The notes under the pieces: model-generated
What the model saw: the letters and a program-made list of their open reading frames with translations, nothing else
Database searches by the model: none
What the model was told of the DNA's origin: nothing
Source of the DNA: Cinclus cinclus
Lineage: Eukaryota > Chordata > Aves > Passeriformes > Cinclidae
DNA length: 64,000 bases
Reading direction: 5' to 3'
Assembly: GCF_963662255.1 (NCBI RefSeq)
Contig: NW_026912156.1
Span: 1 to 64,000 of the forward strand
Position numbers and translations under genes: made by a program
Part shown: one piece after another, positions 50,101 through 61,700 of the stretch
How positions within the stretch are numbered: position 1 is the stretch's first letter
Layout: every line of letters starts with the position of its first letter

Positions 50101-52670
50101 TGCGGCCCATGTGGGGTTTTTGCCTACAAAAATTCCATAAGGACGAGGATTTCTCCCAGACCAAAGCTGCCCCCTCCTCCAAACCTGGCTGACATCGGAG
50201 GCCCAAACGCGCCCTAGAAAATGACACCTGCCAAGTGGGCTCTTGAGTTTGGCATCTTGGGGAAAAGTGACTCCTTTCAAAACCAACTTGCCTGCGTCCC
50301 GTCCTGGGCTTTTGCTACAAAAATTCCATAAGGACGAGGATTCCTCCCAGACCAAAGCTGCCCCCTCCTCCAAACCTGGCTGCCATCGGAGGCCCAAACG
50401 CGCCCTACAAAATGACATCTGCCAAGTGGGCTCTTGAGTTTGGCTTTCTGGGGAAAAGTGCCTCCTTTCGAAGCCAACTTGCCTGCGGCTCATGCAGGGG
50501 TTTTGCCTACAAAAATTCCATAAGGACGAGGATTTCTCCCAGACCAAAGCTGCCCCCTCCTCCAAACCTGGCTGCCATCGGAGGCCCAAACGCGCCCTAC
50601 AAAATGACACCTGCCAAGTGGGCTCTTGAGTTTGGCTTCTTGGGGAAAAGTGCCTCCTTTCGGAGTCAACTTGCCGGCGGCCCATGCAGGGCTTTTGCCT
50701 ACAAAAATTCCATAAGGACGAGGATTTCTCCCAGAACAAAGCTGCCCCCTCCTCCAAACCTGGCTGCCATCGGAGGCCCAAACGCGCCCTACAAAATGAC
50801 ACCTGCCAAGTGGGCTCTTGAGTTTGGCTTCTTGGGGAAAAGTGCCTCCTTTCAAAGCCAACTTGCCTAACATGCCTGCGGCCCGTCCTGGGCTTTAGAC
50901 TACAAAAATTCCATAAGTACGAGGATTTCTCCCAGACCAAAGCTGCCCCCTCCTCCAAACCTGGCTGACATCGGAGGCCCAAACGCACCCTAGAAAATGA
51001 CACCTGCCAAGAGGGCTCTTGAGTTTGGCTTCTTGGGGAAAAGTGACTCCTTTCAAAACCAACTTGCCTGCGTCCCGTCCCGGGCTTTTGCTACAAAAAT
51101 TCCATAAGGACGAGGATTCCTCCCAGACCAAAGCTGCCCCCTCCTCCAAACCTGGCTGCCATCGGAAGCCCAAACGCGCCCTACAAAATGACATCTGCCA
51201 AGTGGGCTCTTGAGTTTGGCTTTCTGGGGAAAAGTGCCTCCTTTCGGAGTCAACTTGCCTGCGGCTCATGCAGGGCTTTTGCCTACAAAAATTCCATAAG
51301 GACGAGGATTTCTCCCAGACCAAAGCTGCCCCCTCCTCCAAACCTGGCTGCCATCGGAGGCCCAAACGCGCCCTACAAAATGACACCTGCCAAGTGGGCT
51401 CTTGAGTTTGGCTTCTTGGGGAAAATTGCCTCCTTTCGGAGTCAACTTGCCGGCGGCCCATGCAGGGCTTTTGCCTACAAAAATTCCATAAGGACGAGGA
51501 TTCCTCCCAGACCAAAGCTGCCCCCTCCTCCAAACCTGGCTGCCATCGGAGGCCCAAACGCGCCCTACAAAATGACATCTGCCAAGCGGGCTCTTGAGTT
51601 TGGCTTCTTGAGGAAAAGTGCCTCCTTTCGGAGTCAACTTGCCGGCGGCCCATGCAGGGCTTTTGACTCCAAAAATTCCATAAGGACGAGGATTTCTCCC
51701 AGACCAAAGCTGCCCCCTCCTCCAAACCTGGCTGCCATCGGAGGCCCAAACGCGCCCTACAAAATGACATCTGCCAAGCGGGCTCTTGAGTTTGGCTTCT
51801 TGAGGAAAAGTGCCTCCTTTCGGGGTCAACTTGCCGGCGGCCCATGCAGGGCTTTTGCCTCCAAAAATTCCATAAGGACGAGGATTTCTCCCAGACCAAA
51901 GCTGCCCCCTCCTCCAAACCTGGCTGCCATCGGAGGCCCAAACGCGCCCTACAAAATGACACCTGCCAAGTGGGCTCTTGAGTTTGGCTTCTTGGGGAAA
52001 AGTGCCTCCTTTCGGAGCCAAATTGCCTAACTTGCCTGCGGCCCGTCCTGGGCTTTTGCCTACAAAAATTCCATAAGGACGAGGATTTCTCCCAGACCAA
52101 AGCTGCCCCCTCCTCCAAACCTGGCTGCCATCGGAGGCCCAAACGCGCCCCACAAAATTACACCTGCATTGAGGGTCCTTGAGTTTGGCTTCCTGGGGAA
52201 AAGTGCCTCCTTTCGGAGTCAACTTGCCTGCGGCCCATGCAGGGCTTTTGCCTCCAAAAATTCCATAAGGACGAGGATTTCTCCCAGACCAAAGCTTCCC
52301 CCTCCTCCAAACCTGGCTGCCATCGGAGGCCCAAACGCGCCCCACAAAATGACACCTGCATTGAGGGTTCTTGAGTTTGGCTTCTTGGGGAAAAGTGCCT
52401 CCTTTCGGAGCCAACTTGCCTAACTTGCCTGCGGCCCGTGCTGGGCTTTTGCTACAAAAATTCCATAAGGACGAGGATTTCTCCCAGACCAAAGCTGCCC
52501 CCTCCTCCAAACCTGGCTGCCATCGGAGGCCCAAACGCGCCCTACAAAATGACATCTGCATTGTGAGTTCTTGAGTTTGGCTTCTTGGGGGAAAGTGCCT
52601 CCTTTCAAAGCCAACTTGCCTAACTAGCCTGCGGCCCGTGCTGGGCTTTAGACTACAAAAATTCCATAAG
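47200..52670 (+). repeat. 31-mer higher-order repeat, shortened copy 1 (5,471 bp, 28 monomers)
   Basis: This copy aligns with the next at offset 5,471, then 5,662 after a missing 191-base unit (at about 48,000), then 5,863 after a missing 201-base unit (at about 50,880). After 51,877 it has four units (201, 192, 200, 201) where the full copy has five (200, 201, 201, 192, 201). It also carries private substitutions absent from copies 2 and 3: agagcaaagc at 48,001, cggacgccgaaacg at 49,602, ccataagtacgagg at 50,910, and gactccaaaaa at 51,665. Confidence 0.87.
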
Positions 52671-55600
52671 GACGAGGATTTCTCCCAGACCAAAGCTGCC
52701 CCCTCCTCCAAACCTGGCTGCCATCAGAGGCCCAAATGCGCCCCACAAAATAACATCTGCCAAGTGGGCTCTTGAGTTTGGCTTCTTGGGGAAAAGTGCC
52801 TCCTTTCGGAGCCAACTTGCCTAACTTTCCTGCGGCCCGTCCTGGGCTTTTGCCTCCAAAAATTCCAGAAGGACGAGGATTTCTCCCAGACCAAAGCTGC
52901 CCCCTCCTCCAAACCTGGCTGCCATCGGAGGCCCAAACGCGCCCCACAAAATGACACCTGCATTGAGGGTTCTTGAGTTTGGCTTCCTGGGGAAAAGTGC
53001 CTCCTTTCGGAGTCAACTTGCCTGCGGCCCATGCAGGGCTTTTGCCTACAAAAATTCCAGAAGGACGAGGATTTCTCCCAGACCAAAGCTGCCCCCTCCT
53101 CCAAACCTGGCTGCCATCGGAGGCCCAAACGCGCCCTACAAAATGACATCTGCCAAGTGGGCTCTTGAGATTGGCTTCTTGCGGAAAAGTGCCTCCTTTC
53201 AAAGCCAACTTGGCTAACTAGCCTGCGGCCCGTGCTGGGCTTTAGACTACAAAAATTCCATAAGGACGAGGATTTCTCCCAGACCAAAGCTGCCCCCTCC
53301 TCCAAACCTGGCTGACATCGGAGGCCCAAACGCACCCTAGAAAATGACACCTGCCAAGTGGGCTCTTGAGTTTGGCTTCTTGGGGAAAAGTGACTCCTTT
53401 CAAAACCAACTTGCCTGCGTCCCGTCCCGGGCTTTTGCTACAAAAATTCCATAAGGACGAGGATTCCTCCCAGACCAAAGCTGCCCCCTCCTCCAAACCT
53501 GGCTGACATCGGAGGCCCAAACGCACCCTAGAAAATGACACCTGCCAAGTGGGCTCTTGAGTTTGGCTTCTTGGGGAAAAGTGACTCCTTTCAAAACCAA
53601 CTTGCCTGCGTCCCGTCCCGGGCTTTTGCTACAAAAATTCCATAAGGACGAGGATTCCTCCCAGACCAAAGCTGCCCCCTCCTCCAAACCTGGCTGCCAT
53701 CGGAAGCCCAAACGCGCCCTACAAAATGACATCTGCCAAGTGGGCTCTTGAGTTTGGCTTTCTGGGGAAAAGTGCCTCCTTTCGGAGTCAACTTGCCTGC
53801 GGCTCATGCATGGGTTTTGCCTACAAAAATTCCATAAGGACGAGGATTTCTCCCAGACCAAAGCTGCCCCCTCCTCCAAACCTGGCTGCCATCGGAGGCC
53901 CAAACGCGCCCTACAAAATGACACCTGCCAAGTGGGCTCTTGAGTTTGGCTTCTTGGGGAAAATTGCCTCCTTTCGGAGTCAACTTGCCGGCGGCCCATG
54001 CAGGGCTTTTGCCTACAAAAATTCCATAAGGACGAGGATTCCTCCCAGACCAAAGCTGCCCCCTCCGCCAAACCTGGCTGCCATCGGAGGCCCAAACGCG
54101 CCCTACAAAATGACATCTGCCAAGCGGGCTCTTGAGTTTGGCTTCTTGAGGAAAAGTGCCTGCTTTCGGAGTCAACTTGCCGGCGGCCCATGCAGGGCTT
54201 TTGCCTCCAAAAATTCCATAAGGATGAGGATTTCTCCCAGACCAAAGCTGCCCCCTCCTCCAAACCTGGCTGCCATCGGAGGCCCAAACGCGCCCTACAA
54301 AATGACACCTGCCAAGTGGGCTCTTGAGTTTGGCTTCTTGGGGAAAAGTGCCTCCTTTCGGAGCCAAATTGCCTAACTTGCCTGCGGCCCGTCCTGGGCT
54401 TTTGCCTCCAAAAATTCCAGAAGGACGAGGATTTCTCCCAGGCCAAAGCTGCCCCCTCCTCCAAACCTGGCTGCCATCGGAGGCCCAAACGTGCCCTACA
54501 AAATGACACCTGCCAAGTGGGCTCTTGAGTTTGGCTTCTTGGGTGGAAGTGCCTCCTTTCGGAGTCAACTTGCCTGCGGCCCATGCAGGGCTTTTGCCTC
54601 CAAAAATTCCATAAGGACGAGGATTTCTCCCAGACCAAAGCTGCCCCCTCCTCCAAACCTGGCTGCCATTGGAGGCCCAAACGTGCCCTACAAAATGACA
54701 CCTGCCAAGTGGGCTCTTGAGTTTGGCTTCTTGGGTGGAAGTGCCTCCTTTCAAAGCCAACTTGCCTGCGGCCCGTCCTGGGCTTTTGCCTACAAAAATT
54801 CCATAAGGACGAGGATTTCTCCCAGACCAAAGCTGCCCCCTCCTCCAAACCTGGCTGCCATCGGAGGCCCAAACGCGCCCTACAAAATGACATCTGCCAA
54901 GTGGGCTCTTGAGTTTGGCTTCTTGGGGAAAAGTGCCTCCTTTCGGAGCCAACTTGCCTAACTTGCCTGCGGCCCGTCCTGGGCTTTTGCCTCCAAAAAT
55001 TCCATAAGGACGAGGATTTCTCCCAGACCAAAGCTGCCCCCTCCTCCAAACCTGGCTGCCATCGGAGGCCCAAACGCGCCCTACAAAATGACATCTGCAT
55101 TGTGGGTTCTTGAGTTTGGCTTCTTGGGCGAAAGTGCCTCCTTTCAAAGCAACTTGCCTAACTTGCCTGCGGCCCATGCGGGGTTTTTGCCTACAAAAAT
55201 TCCATAAGGACGAGGATTTCTCCCAGACCAAAGCTGCCCCCTCCTCCAAACCTGGCTGCCATCGGAGGCCGAAACGTGCCCTACAAAATGACATCTGCCA
55301 AGTGGGCTCTTGAGTTTGGCTTCTTGGGTGGAAGTACCTCCTTTCAAAGCCAACTTGCCTGCGGCCCGTCCTGGGCTTTTGCCTACAAAAATTCCATAAG
55401 GACGAGGATTTCTCCCAGACCAAAGCTGCCCCCTCCTCCAAACCTGGCTGCCATCGGAGGCCCAAACGCGCCCTACAAAATGACATCTGCCAAGTGGGCT
55501 CTTGAGTTTGGCTTCTTGCGGAAAAGTGCCTCCTTTCAAAGCCAACTTGCCTAACTAGCCTGCGGCCCGTGCTGGGCTTTAGACTACAAAAATTCCATAA

Positions 55601-58600
55601 GGACGAGGATTTCTCCCAGACCAAAGCTGCCCCCTCCTCCAAACCTGGCTGCCATCGGAGGCCCAAACGCGCCCCACAAAATGACATCTGCATTTGAGGG
55701 TTCTTGAGTTTGGCTTCTTGGGGAAAAGTGCCTCCTTTCGGAGTCAACTTGCCTAACTTGCCTGCGGCCCATGTGGGGTTTTTGCCTACAAAAATTCCAT
55801 AAGGACGAGGATTTCTCCCAGACCAAAGCTGCCCCCTCCTCCAAACCTGGCTGACATCGGAGGCCCAAACGCGCCCTAGAAAATGACACCTGCCAAGTGG
55901 GCTCTTGAGTTTGGCATCTTGGGGAAAAGTGACTCCTTTCAAAACCAACTTGCCTGCGTCCCGTCCTGGGCTTTTGCTACAAAAATTCCATAAGGACGAG
56001 GATTCCTCCCAGACCAAAGCTGCCCCCTCCTCCAAACCTGGCTGCCATCGGAGGCCCAAACGCGCCCTACAAAATGACATCTGCCAAGTGGGCTCTTGAG
56101 TTTGGCTTTCTGGGGAAAAGTGCCTCCTTTCGAAGCCAACTTGCCTGCGGCTCATGCAGGGGTTTTGCCTACAAAAATTCCATAAGGACGAGGATTTCTC
56201 CCAGACCAAAGCTGCCCCCTCCTCCAAACCTGGCTGCCATCGGAGGCCCAAACGCGCCCTACAAAATGACACCTGCCAAGTGGGCTCTTGAGTTTGGCTT
56301 CTTGGGGAAAAGTGCCTCCTTTCGGAGTCAACTTGCCGGCGGCCCATGCAGGGCTTTTGCCTACAAAAATTCCATAAGGACGAGGATTTCTCCCAGAACA
56401 AAGCTGCCCCCTCCTCCAAACCTGGCTGCCATCGGAGGCCCAAACGCGCCCTACAAAATGACATCTGCATTGTGGGTTCTTGAGTTTGGCTTCTTGGGGA
56501 AAAGTGCCTCCTTTCGGAGCCAACTTGCCTAACTTGCCTGCGGCCCGTCCTGGGCTTTTGAGTACAAAAATTCCATAAGGACGAGGATTTCTCCCAGACC
56601 AAAGCTGCCCCCTCCTCCAAACCTGGCTGCCATCGGAGGCCCAAACGCGCCCTACAAAATGACACCTGCCAAGTGGGCTCTTGAGTTTGGCTTCTTGGGG
56701 AAAAGTGCCTCCTTTCAAAGCCAACTTGCCTAACATGCCTGCGGCCCGTCCTGGGCTTTAGACTACAAAAATTCCATAAGGACGAGGATTTCTCCCAGAC
56801 CAAAGCTGCCCCCTCCTCCAAACCTGGCTGACATCGGAGGCCCAAACGCACCCTAGAAAATGACACCTGCCAAGAGGGCTCTTGAGTTTGGCTTCTTGGG
56901 GAAAAGTGACTCCTTTCAAAACCAACTTGCCTGCGTCCCGTCCCGGGCTTTTGCTACAAAAATTCCATAAGGACGAGGATTCCTCCCAGACCAAAGCTGC
57001 CCCCTCCTCCAAACCTGGCTGCCATCGGAAGCCCAAACGCGCCCTACAAAATGACATCTGCCAAGTGGGCTCTTGAGTTTGGCTTTCTGGGGAAAAGTGC
57101 CTCCTTTCGGAGTCAACTTGCCTGCGGCTCATGCAGGGCTTTTGCCTACAAAAATTCCATAAGGACGAGGATTTCTCCCAGACCAAAGCTGCCCCCTCCT
57201 CCAAACCTGGCTGCCATCGGAGGCCCAAACGCGCCCTACAAAATGACACCTGCCAAGTGGGCTCTTGAGTTTGGCTTCTTGGGGAAAATTGCCTCCTTTC
57301 GGAGTCAACTTGCCGGCGGCCCATGCAGGGCTTTTGCCTACAAAAATTCCATAAGGACGAGGATTCCTCCCAGACCAAAGCTGCCCCCTCCTCCAAACCT
57401 GGCTGCCATCGGAGGCCCAAACGCGCCCTACAAAATGACATCTGCCAAGCGGGCTCTTGAGTTTGGCTTCTTGAGGAAAAGTGCCTCCTTTCGGAGTCAA
57501 CTTGCCGGCGGCCCATGCAGGGCTTTTGCCTCCAAAAATTCCATAAGGACGAGGATTTCTCCCAGACCAAAGCTGCCCCCTCCTCCAAACCTGGCTGCCA
57601 TCGGAGGCCCAAACGCGCCCTACAAAATGACATCTGCCAAGCGGGCTCTTGAGTTTGGCTTCTTGAGGAAAAGTGCCTCCTTTCGGGGTCAACTTGCCGG
57701 CGGCCCATGCAGGGCTTTTGCCTCCAAAAATTCCATAAGGACGAGGATTTCTCCCAGACCAAAGCTGCCCCCTCCTCCAAACCTGGCTGCCATCGGAGGC
57801 CCAAACGCGCCCTACAAAATGACACCTGCCAAGTGGGCTCTTGAGTTTGGCTTCTTGGGGAAAAGTGCCTCCTTTCGGAGCCAACTTGCCTAACTTGCCT
57901 GCGGCCCGTGCTGGGCTTTTGCTACAAAAATTCCATAAGGACGAGGATTTCTCCCAGACCAAAGCTGCCCCCTCCTCCAAACCTGGCTGCCATCGGAGGC
58001 CCAAACGCGCCCTACAAAATGACATCTGCATTGTGAGTTCTTGAGTTTGGCTTCTTGGGGGAAAGTGCCTCCTTTCAAAGCCAACTTGCCTAACTAGCCT
58101 GCGGCCCGTGCTGGGCTTTAGACTACAAAAATTCCATAAGGACGAGGATTTCTCCCAGACCAAAGCTGCCCCCTCCTCCAAACCTGGCTGCCATCAGAGG
58201 CCCAAATGCGCCCCACAAAATGACATCTGCCAAGTGGGCACTTGAGTTTGGCTTCTTGGGGAAAAGTGCCTCCTTTCGGAGCCAACTTGCCTAACTTGCC
58301 TGCGGCCCGTCCTGGGCTTTTGCCTCCAAAAATTCCAGAAGGACGAGGATTTCTCCCAGACCAAAGCTGCCCCCTCCTCCAAACCTGGCTGCCATCGGAG
58401 GCCCAAACGCGCCCCACAAAATGACACCTGCATTGAGGGTTCTTGAGTTTGGCTTCCTGGGGAAAAGTGCCTCCTTTCGGAGTCAACTTGCCTGCGGCCC
58501 ATGCAGGGCTTTTGCCTACTAAAATTCCAGAAGGACGAGGATTTCTCCCAGACCAAAGCTGCCCCCTCCTCCAAACCTGGCTGCCATTGGAGGCCCAAAC

Positions 58601-58734
58601 GCGCCCTACAAAATGACACCTGCCAAGTGGGCTCTTGAGTTTGGCTTCTTGGGGGAAAGTGCCTCCTTTCAAAGCCAACATGCCAAACTAGCCTGCGGCC
58701 CGTGCTGGGCTTTAGACTACAAAAATTCCATAAG
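52671..58734 (+). repeat. 31-monomer higher-order repeat, full copy 2 (6,064 bp)
   Basis: Landmark counting from 52,671 to 58,735 gives exactly 31 units: 201, 192, 201, 191, 191, 192, 192, 192, 201, 192, 192, 201, 200, 192, 201, 202, 191, 192, 192, 201, 201, 191, 192, 192, 192, 192, 200, 201, 201, 192 and 201 bases. Recurrent rare markers are taactttcctgcgg (52,826), gagattggc (53,167), gcatgggttttgcc (53,806), ctgcatttgagg (55,689), aagagggctc (56,873) and ttcggggtcaac (57,682). A single private change, tactaaaattcc, is at 58,517. Confidence 0.93.
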
Positions 58735-61700
58735 GACGAGGATTTCTCCCAGACCAAAGCTGCCCCCTCCTCCAAACCTGGCTGCCATCAGAGGCCCAAA
58801 TGCGCCCCACAAAATAACATCTGCCAAGTGGGCTCTTGAGTTTGGCTTCTTGGGGAAAAGTGCCTCCTTTCGGAGCCAACTTGCCTAACTTTCCTGCGGC
58901 CCGTCCTGGGCTTTTGCCTCCAAAAATTCCAGAAGGACGAGGATTTCTCCCAGACCAAAGCTGCCCCCTCCTCCAAACCTGGCTGCCATCGGAGGCCCAA
59001 ACGCGCCCCACAAAATGACACCTGCATTGAGGGTTCTTGAGTTTGGCTTCCTGGGGAAAAGTGCCTCCTTTCGGAGTCAACTTGCCTGCGGCCCATGCAG
59101 GGCTTTTGCCTACAAAAATTCCAGAAGGACGAGGATTTCTCCCAGACCAAAGCTGCCCCCTCCTCCAAACCTGGCTGCCATCGGAGGCCCAAACGCGCCC
59201 TACAAAATGACATCTGCCAAGTGGGCTCTTGAGATTGGCTTCTTGCGGAAAAGTGCCTCCTTTCAAAGCCAACTTGGCTAACTAGCCTGCGGCCCGTGCT
59301 GGGCTTTAGACTACAAAAATTCCATAAGGACGAGGATTTCTCCCAGACCAAAGCTGCCCCCTCCTCCAAACCTGGCTGACATCGGAGGCCCAAACGCACC
59401 CTAGAAAATGACACCTGCCAAGTGGGCTCTTGAGTTTGGCTTCTTGGGGAAAAGTGACTCCTTTCAAAACCAACTTGCCTGCGTCCCGTCCCGGGCTTTT
59501 GCTACAAAAATTCCATAAGGACGAGGATTCCTCCCAGACCAAAGCTGCCCCCTCCTCCAAACCTGGCTGACATCGGAGGCCCAAACGCACCCTAGAAAAT
59601 GACACCTGCCAAGTGGGCTCTTGAGTTTGGCTTCTTGGGGAAAAGTGACTCCTTTCAAAACCAACTTGCCTGCGTCCCGTCCCGGGCTTTTGCTACAAAA
59701 ATTCCATAAGGACGAGGATTCCTCCCAGACCAAAGCTGCCCCCTCCTCCAAACCTGGCTGCCATCGGAAGCCCAAACGCGCCCTACAAAATGACATCTGC
59801 CAAGTGGGCTCTTGAGTTTGGCTTTCTGGGGAAAAGTGCCTCCTTTCGGAGTCAACTTGCCTGCGGCTCATGCATGGGTTTTGCCTACAAAAATTCCATA
59901 AGGACGAGGATTTCTCCCAGACCAAAGCTGCCCCCTCCTCCAAACCTGGCTGCCATCGGAGGCCCAAACGCGCCCTACAAAATGACACCTGCCAAGTGGG
60001 CTCTTGAGTTTGGCTTCTTGGGGAAAATTGCCTCCTTTCGGAGTCAACTTGCCGGCGGCCCATGCAGGGCTTTTGCCTACAAAAATTCCATAAGGACGAG
60101 GATTCCTCCCAGACCAAAGCTGCCCCCTCCGCCAAACCTGGCTGCCATCGGAGGCCCAAACGCGCCCTACAAAATGACATCTGCCAAGCGGGCTCTTGAG
60201 TTTGGCTTCTTGAGGAAAAGTGCCTGCTTTCGGAGTCAACTTGCCGGCGGCCCATGCAGGGCTTTTGCCTCCAAAAATTCCATAAGGATGAGGATTTCTC
60301 CCAGACCAAAGCTGCCCCCTCCTCCAAACCTGGCTGCCATCGGAGGCCCAAACGCGCCCTACAAAATGACACCTGCCAAGTGGGCTCTTGAGTTTGGCTT
60401 CTTGGGGAAAAGTGCCTCCTTTCGGAGCCAAATTGCCTAACTTGCCTGCGGCCCGTCCTGGGCTTTTGCCTCCAAAAATTCCAGAAGGACGAGGATTTCT
60501 CCCAGGCCAAAGCTGCCCCCTCCTCCAAACCTGGCTGCCATCGGAGGCCCAAACGTGCCCTACAAAATGACACCTGCCAAGTGGGCTCTTGAGTTTGGCT
60601 TCTTGGGTGGAAGTGCCTCCTTTCGGAGTCAACTTGCCTGCGGCCCATGCAGGGCTTTTGCCTCCAAAAATTCCATAAGGACGAGGATTTCTCCCAGACC
60701 AAAGCTGCCCCCTCCTCCAAACCTGGCTGCCATTGGAGGCCCAAACGTGCCCTACAAAATGACACCTGCCAAGTGGGCTCTTGAGTTTGGCTTCTTGGGT
60801 GGAAGTGCCTCCTTTCAAAGCCAACTTGCCTGCGGCCCGTCCTGGGCTTTTGCCTACAAAAATTCCATAAGGACGAGGATTTCTCCCAGACCAAAGCTGC
60901 CCCCTCCTCCAAACCTGGCTGCCATCGGAGGCCCAAACGCGCCCTACAAAATGACATCTGCCAAGTGGGCTCTTGAGTTTGGCTTCTTGGGGAAAAGTGC
61001 CTCCTTTCGGAGCCAACTTGCCTAACTTGCCTGCGGCCCGTCCTGGGCTTTTGCCTCCAAAAATTCCATAAGGACGAGGATTTCTCCCAGACCAAAGCTG
61101 CCCCCTCCTCCAAACCTGGCTGCCATCGGAGGCCCAAACGCGCCCTACAAAATGACATCTGCATTGTGGGTTCTTGAGTTTGGCTTCTTGGGCGAAAGTG
61201 CCTCCTTTCAAAGCAACTTGCCTAACTTGCCTGCGGCCCATGCGGGGTTTTTGCCTACAAAAATTCCATAAGGACGAGGATTTCTCCCAGACCAAAGCTG
61301 CCCCCTCCTCCAAACCTGGCTGCCATCGGAGGCCGAAACGTGCCCTACAAAATGACATCTGCCAAGTGGGCTCTTGAGTTTGGCTTCTTGGGTGGAAGTA
61401 CCTCCTTTCAAAGCCAACTTGCCTGCGGCCCGTCCTGGGCTTTTGCCTACAAAAATTCCATAAGGACGAGGATTTCTCCCAGACCAAAGCTGCCCCCTCC
61501 TCCAAACCTGGCTGCCATCGGAGGCCCAAACGCGCCCTACAAAATGACATCTGCCAAGTGGGCTCTTGAGTTTGGCTTCTTGCGGAAAAGTGCCTCCTTT
61601 CAAAGCCAACTTGCCTAACTAGCCTGCGGCCCGTGCTGGGCTTTAGACTACAAAAATTCCATAAGGACGAGGATTTCTCCCAGACCAAAGCTGCCCCCTC

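Noticed and set aside
53804..56866. Very long minus-strand open frame (1,020 codons), and similar ones at 59,868-62,930, 48,142-51,003, 14,053-16,353 and 34,264-36,135
   Set aside because: These are repeats of a stop-free 64- or 67-codon unit. Two minus frames and one plus frame are open at the same time over the same bases. The frames end or switch wherever a 191-base unit falls, and no promoter, intron signal or conserved domain is visible. They are a by-product of the satellite, not a gene.
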